From Spinellus fusiger (lineage: Eukaryota; Mucoromycota; Mucoromycetes; Mucorales; Phycomycetaceae): DNA of 64,000 nucleotides. The stretch is from assembly GCA_025094145.1 (NCBI GenBank), contig JALLLS010000002.1, positions 310,001-374,000 on the forward strand, in the 5' to 3' direction. The position numbers were made by a program, and so were the translations under genes. The notes beneath the pieces were generated by a model. The model was not told the DNA's origin. It did not search any database and worked only from the letters and a program-made list of their open reading frames with translations. Shown here one piece after another: positions 1 to 10,607 of this stretch. The first letter of the stretch is position 1; each line of letters opens with the position of its first letter.

Positions 1-1021
1 AGTCCTAGACATGTGTCAATGAATTCATAGACAAGATCTGTTATTGTTACCTGAGGCGTAATGCGTTGGAATAGACGTAGCACACGAAGAGGATTTAGAT
101 CGTCCTGGGCTTTACTGACGTGTGCCTTTAATTCTGGCATGCCATTGACTGCATTATCAAACGTCTTTCGGAACTTTTCTGCTTCGTCTGCCAAGCGCTT
201 CAATCTGTATTTATCATGGGTGATCTTCATTGGACCCACTTTCTTCACCACACCTAATCCACAAAACAAGTAAGAATGCTGATCCCTCAATGTCTCTTTT
301 AGATAGATAGATAGATAGATAAATGTACCATTGGTAGCTTGGCAGTGAGGACAGAAAGTAACTTTTTTGCAGCGTTCATTAATGGCCTTGATCACTCTTC
401 CACGCTGTAAGTTATCGAGACCAGGAGCACGTAATCGCTTAAGAAATGTACGCCGTTCTTGTTCTTCCAACATGACACGACTGCAGGACTAGGAAGAAAA
501 GAGAATGAATTTTTATTTTCCTCGTATCTCTATTCTTTCTTGTTCTTGTTCTTGTTCTTTGACTTACTTTACAAATCTCCTGAAGAATATTTATGACAGC
601 TCTGAAATATCCAATATGAAAAATAGGAAGAACAAGCTTAAGATATCCCCAATGTCCAGCACATTCCTGCATCTTTTGTCCACAGGTATCACAGACAGCT
701 TCTTTATTGGAAGTACCCTAGAATATCGAGACTATAAGAGTGGATCTTTTTTTTTTCTTTTTTTTTCTTTTTTTTCTTGCCGTATGCTATTCCACCCACC
801 AGTCTTAAATCAAGAACACCTCCCTTGACCGGGATACGACTTTCAGGTTGATACAGATCACGCTGGGTGATCTCGAATTCTGAGATCTTGATCATGTTGT
901 GGGGTGACATGACACCAAACTGGATGTTGCGGCTATCAAAGACACAAGATATGAGTCAGTGTTTTCTTTGTTCACTCACTTACATTCGCTTGGGTGTATT
1001 ATCATTCACTTGTTCCTTCAT
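1..1021 (-). CDS. RPC1: RNA polymerase III largest subunit RPC1, N-terminal part (runs off the left edge)
   Basis: Catalytic largest subunit of nuclear RNA polymerase III, which makes tRNA and 5S rRNA. Five exons join in phase: 984-1021, 800-932, 568-717, 329-488 and 1-253, the last continuing past the window edge. The N-terminus starts [12 protein letters not shown]. The clamp-core zinc site is visible as [15 protein letters not shown], followed by [20 protein letters not shown] and CKSCSRVM, all typical of RPC1 and distinct from RPA1 and RPB1. A second Cys pair (CPHC) lies in exon 4. The 38-nt first exon holds only 12 codons plus two bases; the ATG at 1021 is the only one giving a continuous frame into the conserved block. 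Introns are 51-82 nt with normal GT-AG ends (one donor is GTGGGT). Identity is secure; only about 240 residues are present. Confidence 0.93.
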
Positions 1022-1748
1022 TGTAGGTAGTCAATGGGCTTGTGACTAAAGAAGTATGTTAAAAAACAGTCATTTCCTATGAAGAAGGGAAAAAAAACAG
1101 TCCACGCCAAGTCTTCTTCTTTCTCTTTTTCTTTCTCTTTCTCTTTCTCTCTTCTTTTCTCTCTTCTTCTCTCTCTCTCTCTACGCACATGACACAGCAA
1201 TAACAATGCACAACTTCATGGTGCCTTTTTTTTTGCTTAACTGATAAATAGAAAAAAAATCGGACTTTTGATTTCAGTAGGCATGTCCTTAATACGATTA
1301 AAATTTTATGTTGTGGCAGTTTGTGTGCTGGTTATGAGTGAATCCATGTTAAATAATGGATAGTCAATAGACAGGAGTGGTGTGTTAGTTATTATAGAGT
1401 GGACAGTATAAGGTGTTATTTACTATTTACTATTTGTTAAATGGATAGCCTATATTATTTAGTATGAACTGTAAAGTGTTAATATTAAGCATTATCTATT
1501 CAATATAAAGTGTTATCTACTCAACATCACTTGCTAACTAAATATCAAGACATTGACCTGTAGAATAGACTCATCATCTGCTATAGTCTTTGAGCAAAAG
1601 CTTTCTATATTTCTGTCTTTCTATATTGCTTTCTTTCTTTCTTTCTTTATACAAGGGGGGGAAATGGGTAGGTATACAATTAGGTAGGTTCAATTAAGTT
1701 AGTCAATGAAGTTCGTCAATGAAAGAATATTTCCAGTCTAAGCCTGCT
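1022..1748. other. Intergenic: promoter of RPC1, CT tract
   Basis: No credible ORF. Holds a pyrimidine-rich tract on the + strand at about 1110-1182 (a purine tract on the RPC1 sense strand, directly upstream of its start), AT-rich DNA with scattered TATTTAC-type repeats at 1400-1530, and a CTTT microsatellite near 1625-1648. Probably contains the RPC1 promoter and the TTC27 3' region. Confidence 0.5.
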
Positions 1749-4298
1749 CTAAGCCTGCTTCAAATCCTCAAGCCTCTCCTTCAAACGCTCATAGGTGGTT
1801 GTGTCATCAAACACATCTCTTGTTTTGCCCATCAATCCCTTCACAATCAGCCGTGACTGATATTTCCAGTCTGAACAAACAGCAACTCCCTCTACCTTCT
1901 TCTCTCCCAGATTCTCATACATGTCCACAGTGTCCAAAGCCACATTGGCCACCTCCTCAAATCGCTTGGCATCTGTCTCTATTCTCACATCATGCATGAC
2001 AGATCTGTAGGCCTTGACAGATGACTCAAGAGCCTGCGTATACTTCTTCTGCCAAAGATAGAACTTGGAAGCCACTGACCAGATATCAGGCGAGTTCGTA
2101 ATGCGCGTAAGAATCACATCCTCCAGCAATCGCTGCACTTGGCCTGCCAAACGAACCCCCTCACGATCATGGGCATCCTTCCAATTCTGCACCACACTCT
2201 CCACAATCAGCCGCAACACAGGCACATCCACAGCCTCCTCACGCACTTTATCCCACCGCATGTCCACAATGCGCTGCATGGCCCAAATGGCATCTGCAAA
2301 CTGTCCAAGATCCACAGACACATACAGCAGATTCTGCCACATCTTCCAGCTACTGTAGTTGATGCGTGTGGCCTGCTTCAGTGCCAGGTAGGCATCGGGC
2401 TTGCGGTCGAGATGAAGATAGATGCTCGACAGGTTATTCCATGCCTCTGCCTGCTCCTGGTCCAGGGCCACCACACGCTGGAAGGCACGCATGCCCACCT
2501 CCCACTGCTCAGCCTGCATGGCAGCACATCCCAGCACATACCACGACCCCTCAAACAGCGGGTTGATGGACAGCGCCTTTTGGTAGCAGTCAATGGAGGC
2601 AGCATAGTCGTGGTGCTTGTAGTGGTAGGCGCCCAACGAGCGCATGGCACGAGCAAAGGTGTGGTTGGACAGTGTCCATGCCTTTTGCCAATAGTCAGGA
2701 TTCACCTCCACATCGCCAAGAAGGCACCACAGCTTGGGCGACTGTGGTGTCTCCTGCATCAGCTGCTCAATGACCCGTCTGGCCTTGGCGGGTTGCTCCA
2801 GCATCTGGTAGCAGGCCACCACATCCTCCCACAGCTCCAGACGCTCAAAGATCTCCAGGGCCGACCGGACCACGCCCAACGAAATAAACCGCTGTGCCAG
2901 CTCACGCTCCATGGCCCACTTGCTCGGCAGGGGGAGGTCGTAAAAGTAGGCCAGGCGTTCTTCTGCGCCCGAGTCCTCTACTTTGATCTGGTCCACCAGG
3001 GCCTGGAGCTGCAGGGCCGAGCGCTCGACGGTGCGTGACTTGTCGGACTCGAGGCGGGTGCGCAGCAGCAGAGCCATGGTGTGGACCATCCAGTTGTTGA
3101 CATTCTCTGCCACACGCACCACGTAGGGCTTCATTTCCTCAGAGGTGATGCCGTGGTCGGGGTTGGTGTTTTTAACATTGCAGCAAAAGGCCAGCAGCAG
3201 GCACTGGTCAATGATGTTGAGATTGCCGTGGCGCTTGGTCTGGTCTTGGTCGTTTTCTGTGGTGCTTGCATAGGCCACGCTGTCTAATAGCGTGTCGTCG
3301 TTCAGTGGCAGTGTTTCTGGATGGGCTACTTCTTGCGGCTCCACGGCAGCAGCACCGCTCTCTATCATCGTCGCTGTTGTTGTTGTTGTTGTTGTGTCTT
3401 GTTGGCTCTCTGCATGCAGTACCAGTTGGGATACATCAAAGGTCTGGAATTTGGTGCGTCGACCCAAGGCACCTGTCAAGGACCATATAAGGCCAGAGGT
3501 TGCCTGGGCCTCTTTCATCTTCTCATAGGCCTCCTTGTCCTGTCCATAGTAACTGTGGACAAGGGCCCTGTCGAGAGCGTGGCGGACACCAAGGGCTGTG
3601 GTGGTGCTGTTGGCAGATGTCAGGGGAAGAGAGAGACCCAGAGCCCTGGTGCTCTCTTGGTGGAGGAGCTGGAGGAGAGACTGGAGAGACCCTGCCCCTT
3701 CGTCCAGCAGCTGCTGTTGGAGAAACACAGCCCGCTGTGCCCACATGGCAGCTGTGGTGGTGTGGTGTCGCAGTGTGTCGGACAGCAGCAGATGGCGGGC
3801 CATAGCCAACCACCCCAGCTGCTCTGTCAAGTGGTACACCTCCTCACTGTCGGCTGCGAGGGACTGGAGAGTGTAGGCCTGGAGGTGCTGGGTGAGTGTG
3901 ACTGCTGTGTCGGCGTCGGTGGTCAGCAGCGAGGCGAGAGGGGTGTGGAAGACAGGACCGGTCCAATTGATTTGAACAAAGACATGGAGACAGACAACAC
4001 CAGTGATAAGTAGGTGGAAGCGTGTGACTGTGTCTTTGGGGAGGGTGGCTATGCGTTGGGAGAGCCATGTGTCAATGTCACCCGTAGCAGCAAGGGCTGT
4101 GACTGTGTCTGTAAGGGTGAGGTCAAAGAGGGGACTGTGTTCAAGTACGCGGCTGTAGTTCCCCTTGAGCGTGTCCTGCACTGCCTCACAGAGAACCTCG
4201 GGAAGTATCTGGGCTGTCTGTGCGTCAAGTGGCTTGTTAAGGACAAGACTGTGTTCTGCCGCTGTGTAGGCCTCCTTTTCTGTTCTACTGTGGGTCAT
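1749..4298 (-). CDS. TTC27: Tetratricopeptide repeat protein 27 homologue (TTC27/EMW1)
   Basis: Intronless 849-aa protein; human TTC27 and yeast Emw1 are of similar size (about 840-900 aa). The family is essential in yeast and linked to cell-wall integrity, ribosome biogenesis and protein complex assembly. The diagnostic central block LPSKWAMERELAQRF, then SALEIFERLELWEDVVACY, begins at about residue 455 and is followed by tandem TPR helices (for example YHYKHHDYAASIDCYQKALS and AWNNLSSIYLHLDRKPDAYL) up to about residue 680. The N-terminal 300 residues are less conserved and contain a Thr run coded by a CAA/GTT-type microsatellite near 3380. The G+C content is visibly higher than in the surrounding DNA. 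The start at 4298 is the first ATG of the frame. It is divergent from the next gene, with a TATATAA motif about 90 bp upstream. Confidence 0.9.
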   Translation of the reverse strand: MTHSRTEKEAYTAAEHSLVLNKPLDAQTAQILPEVLCEAVQDTLKGNYSRVLEHSPLFDLTLTDTVTALAATGDIDTWLSQRIATLPKDTVTRFHLLITGVVCLHVFVQINWTGPVFHTPLASLLTTDADTAVTLTQHLQAYTLQSLAADSEEVYHLTEQLGWLAMARHLLLSDTLRHHTTTAAMWAQRAVFLQQQLLDEGAGSLQSLLQLLHQESTRALGLSLPLTSANSTTTALGVRHALDRALVHSYYGQDKEAYEKMKEAQATSGLIWSLTGALGRRTKFQTFDVSQLVLHAESQQDTTTTTTTATMIESGAAAVEPQEVAHPETLPLNDDTLLDSVAYASTTENDQDQTKRHGNLNIIDQCLLLAFCCNVKNTNPDHGITSEEMKPYVVRVAENVNNWMVHTMALLLRTRLESDKSRTVERSALQLQALVDQIKVEDSGAEERLAYFYDLPLPSKWAMERELAQRFISLGVVRSALEIFERLELWEDVVACYQMLEQPAKARRVIEQLMQETPQSPKLWCLLGDVEVNPDYWQKAWTLSNHTFARAMRSLGAYHYKHHDYAASIDCYQKALSINPLFEGSWYVLGCAAMQAEQWEVGMRAFQRVVALDQEQAEAWNNLSSIYLHLDRKPDAYLALKQATRINYSSWKMWQNLLYVSVDLGQFADAIWAMQRIVDMRWDKVREEAVDVPVLRLIVESVVQNWKDAHDREGVRLAGQVQRLLEDVILTRITNSPDIWSVASKFYLWQKKYTQALESSVKAYRSVMHDVRIETDAKRFEEVANVALDTVDMYENLGEKKVEGVAVCSDWKYQSRLIVKGLMGKTRDVFDDTTTYERLKERLEDLKQA

Positions 4299-4779
4299 GA
4301 CGAGTGAAAAGAGAGCAAGTGGCCAACCTATTTTTCCCTTTCTATTTATTTTACTTTCTTATTTTTATTTATTTTAGTATGATGCTTATATAAGCCACGC
4401 TGACAAATTGAGAGCAAACTTCCAGCAAATGCGATTCATTGCTAGAGCCTTTGAAGAGTCAGTAACTCTTTTTCTTTCTTTCTTTCTTTCTTTCTTTTTT
4501 GTCTTTCTTTCTCTATGCTGTAGAAGATAAAGTGTTATTCTGTAGGGGCACCACTACAGGAAGAAGAAGAAAAGCAGTCCCACCAGTCTCAGTGTGTGTG
4601 TGTGTATTTCTTTCCTTCTTTCCTTCTTTCTTTTCCTGTGGGTGTGCCTTGGTGTGTCTGTCTATGCTTTACTTTCTTGTAGGTGCAGTCCTCTCCTGCC
4701 CCACCAGTCACAGCCAGTCACACCAAGCCACTCTTGTCTTAACATTACTCTGGGTCGGCAAGAAGCACACCTTGTCCTA
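4299..4779. other. Divergent promoter TTC27 / AROS-like gene
   Basis: 481 bp between two divergent starts. Contains a CTTT microsatellite (about 4470-4497), a GT run near 4589-4600 and a pyrimidine-rich stretch before 4640. No supported gene; an open frame runs through it only because of the low-complexity tract. Confidence 0.5.
4387..4393 (-). promoter_or_regulatory. TATA-box candidate for TTC27
   Basis: The palindromic motif TTATATAA sits about 90 bp upstream of the TTC27 start in the divergent promoter shared with the AROS-like gene. Because it reads the same on both strands it could serve either direction. Only the motif and spacing support it. Confidence 0.35.
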
Positions 4780-5296
4780 ATGTCAGCTCAACTTGCCCGC
4801 AAGTCACTTCAGTTGCTTCTCAAGCCCACCCCTGCTCCCTCTGCTGAGAAGAACACGGCCAAGACACGACACACAGAGACCCGTGTTCCTCGTGCACTAC
4901 CAAAGACAAAGACGGGTCTTAAGAAGATCAAGTATGAGCTGCGTTATGGACAGCACCAAAGAACAAAGCAGCGGCAGGAGCAGGAGAAGAAGAGAGCCCA
5001 TCCCATAGGTACACTCTACTCTTTTTCTTTCTTTCTTTATGTACAAGACAGCCTGGACTCATCTCTCTGCTAGTGGCACTGGTTAAGGATGAAAAGGCAC
5101 TGGATGACAATCTAGCTAGAAATGTAAGAGTCCTGACAAGCAAACTACGGGCCAGCAGAGTGGAAAGACAACTGCACAAAGTAAGTGGCTTTCTATTTCT
5201 ACTTTTGTCATTCATTCATAAGAACAGGCACTGCACTCTAAGGGTCACAGTCTTCGTTCAGGCACTGCACCCGCTTTAGGAGAAGACAGCGACTAG
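4780..5296 (+). CDS. RPS19BP1/AROS-like small basic protein
   Basis: Three exons (4780-5008, 5074-5180, 5228-5296) give 134 aa. The start MSAQLARKSLQLLL and the length agree with human RPS19BP1 (AROS, 136 aa, beginning MSAALLRRGLELL). The order also agrees: basic linker with PKTKTGLKK, a charged helix, then an Asn-Leu-Thr block (NVRVLTSKLRASRVERQL). RPS19BP1 binds ribosomal protein S19 and belongs to the small-subunit processome; it was first described as an activator of SIRT1. The assignment rests on N-terminal motif, size and layout, not on a search. The donors GTACAC and GTAAGT and both acceptors keep the frame. An upstream in-frame extension exists but is low-complexity pyrimidine-derived sequence, so I chose the ATG at 4780. 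Alternatively, an unrelated small nucleolar basic protein. Confidence 0.5.
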
Positions 5297-5441
5297 GCAC
5301 TCCATGTGTAGGCGTGCTGACATAAGAAAGAGAGGAAAGAGAAGAATAGAAAACAGTCCTTGCTGACTACGCATTGCTTATTGTCACCTGACAACGGCTG
5401 TAGAAACAATAGCAAGTAGAGAATCCCAATAAAAAAGATAA

Positions 5442-5641
5442 AGACAAATACAAATATAAATATAAATACAAATATAAATATAAATACAAATATAAATATA
5501 AATATAAATATAAATACAAATACAAATATAAATACAAATATAAATACAACTACAACTACAACTACAACTACAACTACAACTACAACTACAACTACAACTA
5601 CAACTACAACTACAACTACAACTACAACTACAACTACAACT
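5442..5641. repeat. Compound hexanucleotide array (AAATAT/AAATAC then CAACTA)
   Basis: From about 5442 to 5545 the + strand is a run of AAATAY hexamers. It switches abruptly at about 5546 to an almost perfect array of roughly 16 CAACTA units ending at 5641. The opposite strand is open through the whole array and would encode a Val/Phe/Ile homopolymer, which is an artefact of the repeat. Confidence 0.85.
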
Positions 5642-6184
5642 GCAAATACAGGCAGAGTGGGTTGCATTGAATGCAGGCTACTCTTTTTTACTATTTTGTA
5701 TAGACCTGTCCATAAACAGTCATGCCTTGAGAGAACATACCCTCTTTCCATTCATGGCAGTTGTGATGGTCCGCCCACTCTATTGGTGGCTTGTGGTGCA
5801 GTAGATGAGTGGAGAGTGGTCCAAGGCCAACCCTCACTAAGAAAAGAGGGTTTGAATCGCCCTTTGAACATTGCCTTGAGATCGCCTGTGGAAGGGTCGG
5901 GAGTTGAAAAAGAAGAGAGTCGTGATGATGGATGAAATACACAGTGCATGATGAAGGGTGTTTGATTGGACTATCCTATCCTCGTGGTAGCATGAGCCAA
6001 TCAAAGACATGGATGAGTGTGAGGCAGCTACCCAATGCTATGGAGAAGGTGGTGCAGAACAACACCTTGTGCAAGTGTACAAATGAGGTCCCAAGGAAGA
6101 GAGTGGGGGTGCCATTGTTAGTAGGGTGGTCCTAGTAGAATGATGATGATTCTAGAGGAGGGAGTCTTGGTGGGAATCAGAGTC

Positions 6185-6241
6185 TATCTATATTAATATC
6201 TATATTAATATCTATATTAATATAGATATTAATATAGATAT
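6185..6241. repeat. Tandem palindromic TATATTAATAT cluster
   Basis: Three or more copies of a TCTATATTAATA unit followed by their reverse complement (TATTAATATAGA) form a 57-bp AT inverted repeat able to make a long hairpin. It is followed by three GAGTATGAAA repeats. Confidence 0.7.
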
Positions 6242-6576
6242 GAAAGAGTATGAAAGAGTATGAAAGAAAAAGACCGCATGGGACACTTACAAGGACCAAG
6301 AAGAACAGGAATCAAGCCTTGCTCTCTTCCTTCTCACAGTGAGCAATTAACCCCACACGATTTGCTCACAAACCTCCCTGCAAGTCCTCCCCTTTCTTTT
6401 GATGGTCTCTACTTTTTTTTTTCTTTTTTTCCATCTGCATAGGAAATAGAAAATAGAAAATACAACTCCACTTTAGAGTGCTTTTAAATACGCTTTCTTT
6501 TGCTTTCTTCTAATTTCACTCCTTCCTTTCTTTTCCTTTTCCCTCTCTCTTTTCTTTCTTTTCTTCCTTCCTCATC

Positions 6577-8137
6577 ATGTCTGGTAAGTGACTTGGTATT
6601 TCTGTATTCCTCAGTGGCTCATCTTGCCGTTGTACTCGACAGATCAAGTCAACAGTACCTCATCGGGTGTAAGTTCTCCCTGCACTAGTCCACCCACACT
6701 GACGCTGGTAGATTACAGTTGTACGTAAGAAGCTCCAGGGCTATGTTGGATTTGCCAATCTGCCCAACCAAGTCCACCGCAAGTCTGTGAAAAAAGGCTT
6801 TCAATTCACTGCCATGGTGGTGGGTAAGTCCTGTCTGCTCATCTTCATCTTGGCTCCTCATCTCTACATCTTGACTCTTGACTCACTGTTCTGCTGCTGT
6901 GTCTCTTTGATAGGCGAATCAGGCTTAGGAAAATCCACTCTTGTCAACACCCTCTTCAACACTTCCCTATACCCTCCCAAGAACGGCACTGAATTGAGCC
7001 ACGAAACCCCCCAGACAGTCGAGGTACAGTCCATCACCTCTGACATTGAAGAGAACGGCGTCAAACTTCGATTGACAGTGGTGGACACTCCCGGCTTCGG
7101 TGACTTTGTGAACAATGAAGAAAGGTAAGAGATCACGTGGCGTCCTGAACATCCATCTCAGTGGAGTCTGAATTCAATCCAGCTGGAAGCCTATTCTCGA
7201 TAACATTGAGTCTCGTTTTGACGCCTACCTCGAGCAAGAGAACCGCGTCAACCGCCGCCGCATGGTGGACAACCGCATCCACGCCTGTCTGTACTTTATC
7301 GCCCCCACGGGCCATGCTCTGAAGCCGCTGGACGTTGAATTCATGCGTCGTCTGCACACCCGCGTCAATCTGATCCCTGTGATTGCCAAGGCAGACACCC
7401 TGACAGAAGAGGAAGTCACTGCCTTTAAGCAGCGCATCCTGGCCGACATCCACTACCACAAGATCCAGATCTACCAGGCACCTGCCTACGAATACGACGA
7501 CAAGGAGACCGTTGCCGAGAACCGTGAAATCATGTCCAAGATCCCCTTTGCTGTCGTGGGATCGGATAAGGAATTCGACATTGAGGGTGGCCAGCGTGTG
7601 CGGGGTCGCAAGTACCCTTGGGGTGTCATTGAGGTGGACAATGAAGAGCACTGTGACTTTATCAAGTTACGCCAGATGCTGATCCGCACCCACATGGAGG
7701 AGCTGAAGGAATTCACAAACGATGTTCTCTATGAAAACTACCGCACAGAGAAACTCCAGGCCATGGGTATTCAGCAGGATCCCTCGGTGTTCAAGGAGGT
7801 CAACCCAGTGCAGAAGATGGAGGAAGAGCGAGTGGCCCATGAGCAGAAGTTGGCCAAGATGGAGGCAGAGATGAGAGCTGTTTTCCAAGCCAAGGTTCAG
7901 GAGAAGGAAACTAAGTTGAAACAGTCTGAAGAAGAGGTAATGGTTTATTATTAGAAATGCAGTCGGCTCATGCATGGCCATGTCGTCTTTTAGCTCTATG
8001 CTCGTCATAAGGAGATGAAAGAGGCTCTTGAGAAGCAGCGTCTCGAATTAGAAGAAAAGAGACGTCGACTGGAATCCGGCCGACCCATGACTCCTGAGAA
8101 GTCAAGCAAGAAGAAGGGCTTCTCCTTCAACAAGTAA
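6577..8137 (+). CDS. Septin, CDC3/AspB type
   Basis: GTP-binding filament protein of the septin ring, acting in septation and hyphal morphogenesis. Six exons: 6577-6583, 6643-6668, 6712-6823, 6914-7124, 7183-7936, 7994-8137; 417 aa. The polybasic region precedes [20 protein letters not shown], which is typical of Cdc3/AspB. The G1 P-loop GESGLGKST is split by an intron after its first Gly; G3 is DTPGFGD and G4 AKAD. The septin unique element (about residues 260-320) is present, and a C-terminal coiled coil rich in Glu/Lys starts after [10 protein letters not shown]. The 7-nt first exon encodes only Met-Ser plus one base. The exon 2 to 3 junction could use either of two nearby donors; I chose GTAAGT with the acceptor before ITVVRKKLQ. 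Convergent with TIM21, 169 bp between stops. Confidence 0.92.
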
Positions 8138-8306
8138 AACTAATAGTCGATAGGCAGTAGGCAACAAGGACCCCCTTTCTCTTTTTCTCTTTCTCTTTCT
8201 CTTCCTCTTCTTCTTTCTCTTAATGTTATTAGTACTAGTATTATCATGGTCATGATCAAACAAAGACACTTTTTTTTTCTCTTTTTTCTTTCTCTTTTTT
8301 GTATAA

Positions 8307-9230
8307 CTATACAATGACAAATCTCCGGGAGGGTAGGCCCTGACCAGGTACATCCACCACTAAGCTCTTGAACTCCCACTGGTCTTTATCATTCTATAGA
8401 TAGTAAAATAGTAAAATAGTAAAATAGAATCAATCAGAGTGCATGTGTCTCCATGACAGCAGAGAGAAGAAGGGAGAGAGAATAAACGCACCTTGACCAT
8501 ATCCACTCGACCTGTTCCTTGGCTCAAGGATCCCTCCATATGAAATACCATCAGCATATGGGGCTCTCCATACGCATCCTCCGCCAATCGGTAGTGAATA
8601 CGACGGTTGCGTCTTCTTGCATTGGAACTGGGTGTACCGTAACTCTGAATAGGCTCGCCCAACAGAGCCACCAATGAAGAGTTGGCTTTGGCTCGCTCTA
8701 CTGCTTCTCTAAAGATGGCAGTAGGGCTCTGAGAACTCAGCAATTCAGAGGTCACATAATACACTGCTCCTAGAGTAAGAGCAGCTCCCACAGACAAGAG
8801 AAGAACATTGAACGAGGTCTTTGAGGCGGCTACCACTAGGTGTGTCCTTGGAGGATGAGTGAATGAGGGTAGGGTGGCTTCGTGCAGCTTGGCGTTGTCT
8901 GGTAGCTACGACTATTTATGCCAACAAGGTACCTTTCTGAGGACGAGTCAGTTCGTTCCAGGCTCTGGGGGTGTTCTGGGCAGCTATCAGTTCAGCCGTC
9001 GTCCGTTGTTTGGGCTGGGCTGGGTTGACATAGCAACGCACACGCGCACATGAACGAGAGACAGGAGAGCGTAATAATCTATAGGACAAGTATCAATAGG
9101 AAGATAAAGAGGTGTGTCTACTATGTGTACACACGGAGCATAGACACTCTTCTTTATAGGAACAGACGGAAGGGGCAATGTACACCTGTTGGAATATTGA
9201 CAGTAGCACTATTTACCTTGATGCGAACAT
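8307..9230 (-). CDS. TIM21: Mitochondrial import inner-membrane translocase subunit TIM21
   Basis: Tim21 couples the TOM and TIM23 complexes and links import to respiratory supercomplexes. Four exons: 9217-9230, 8933-9078, 8492-8835, 8307-8393; 196 aa. The reconstructed N-terminus is an ideal matrix-targeting presequence (MFASRLLRSPVSRSCARV). One transmembrane helix follows at about residues 60-82 (FNVLLLSVGAALTLGAVYYV). The intermembrane-space domain has the family signatures LGEPIQSYG, NRRIHY and VFHMEGS, and ends in QWEFKSLVVDVPG and RRFVIV. The 14-nt first exon is inferred: it is the only upstream ATG that joins in phase to the Arg-rich exon 2, through a 138-nt intron. Slightly shorter than yeast Tim21. 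Identity is firm; the first exon is less so. Confidence 0.87.
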
Positions 9231-10607
9231 AAGAGTGACGTTGGTGCAAAAAAAAGGACTTAGTTTTCTCAGTAATATTCTCTCTCTCTCTTTAGAAAGA
9301 AAGATAAAAAGAGAGAAAAAAAGGAGTCTCCACCTTCGCTGTTTGAATACATCAGGTACACACCATGGATGACGTAGACAACAAAGCAAAGAAGGGACAC
9401 AATAAAATACACAATAAAAGGTGTCTACTGTAGACCAGCCGTCTGATTGCACACTAACCCTATGAATATTCCCTATTGACTGTAGAAGGAAATCAATGGG
9501 TATTTTTCAGCACAAGACAAGCGGTCATACTAGCCCTTCTTGGGGCAAATAAGAAGTCTACAGAATAGATCAACAACCTTAGTGGTATTCTAGAGTGGAC
9601 TTGCAAGTACAACATCGGAGGATATTTTAGTGGTGGAGGAGTCTTGTTTTTAGAAAGAGTGCATTGGACTGTGAGTGAATTCATGACGTAAAAAAGAAAA
9701 AAAAAAGGATCGGTCTTTGCACTAACTCCATGTCCAGTTCAAAGTTCAGTAAGTGTTCATTTTCTTGGTGGATGGCCTTTGTTTGAGCCATCGTCACAAC
9801 AATGTACTCTCCAAGTATTCTTTTGCTGATATGGATACACCAATAGCCATCGATTTGTTATTATTATAAGACAGGAAAAAGATAGTAAAGAAATACAGAA
9901 AGGGTTACAGAGTAGCCATAGGAATAGATGACTGAAGAGTAGAGAGTAATAATTATGATTATCTCAGCTGATAATAATTATTTATTATTTATTATTTACT
10001 ATTTATTATTTACTATTTATTATTTACTATTTATTATTTATTATTCATCACTTGTTACTTATCACTTGTTACTTATCACTTGTTACTTATCACTTGTTAC
10101 TTATTATCTATCATTCACATGCAGACTATACAGTTCTGAACTAGAGGGGCTATTATCAACATTCATATCTTAACAAGGCAATGGTCATTGAATACAGTGT
10201 GTTATTGTAAAGGCTAAAGTATATGTTCATGGTAGAAATAGTTTAATGATGAATTATCACCTATGAATGATGAATGATGAATGATGAATTATCACTTATT
10301 AATTATCACTTATTACCACTTATTATTAGCAGACTCCTCTGTGCTCGTTAGCATGGTGTTTTGATATTCATAACTCTCCGTACTGACTAATTCCTCAAAT
10401 GCACAAATATGAGTCTGTTTCGATTGCTATAAAAAGGCTCTTTTTCTCTTTCTTTCTATTCCTTGTGTTCTCTTTTTTCTCTTTCCTGCTTTCCTGCTTT
10501 CCTGCTTTCCTGCTTTCCTGCTTGCTACAGAGCTACCTTTGAATACACACCCTCCTCCCTTTTCTATTGATACACGCCACATCCTTTCTACTCTATTTCT
10601 TGCTCCA
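9231..10607. other. Intergenic, AT-rich tandem repeats; hexokinase promoter
   Basis: About 1.4 kb. Contains TATTTATTA-type runs (9973-10045), about five copies of a 14-bp TTATCACTTGTTAC unit (10047-10110), GATGAATGAT repeats (10262-10285), a CTTTCCTGCTT array (about 10483-10522) and a TATAAAAA box. Short open frames here are repeat-derived. Confidence 0.5.
10428..10435 (+). promoter_or_regulatory. TATA box of the hexokinase gene
   Basis: TATAAAAA lies 180 bp upstream of the hexokinase ATG and is followed by a long pyrimidine-rich leader including four to five CTTTCCTGCTT repeats, an arrangement typical of strongly expressed fungal genes. Confidence 0.5.

Larger units (their letters stand above)
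5297..6576. other. Intergenic region upstream of the septin gene
   Basis: About 1.28 kb without a convincing gene. Includes the hexanucleotide array, two CCACTCTATTGG-type CCAAT motifs near 5775, an AT-rich palindromic cluster at 6185-6241 and a long pyrimidine-rich leader (6490-6576) immediately before the septin ATG. Short ORFs at 5657-5935 and 5752-5949 resemble nothing I know. Confidence 0.45.

Noticed and set aside
5293..5751. 152-aa open frame on the minus strand with a long Val homopolymer
   Set aside because: It is created by the hexanucleotide array; no start context, no homology, and composition equals the repeat.
5835..5865. Possible tRNA T-arm (AGGGT/GCCCT stem with a 7-nt loop)
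   Set aside because: The loop lacks the invariant TTC core and no matching acceptor, D or anticodon arms could be found around it.
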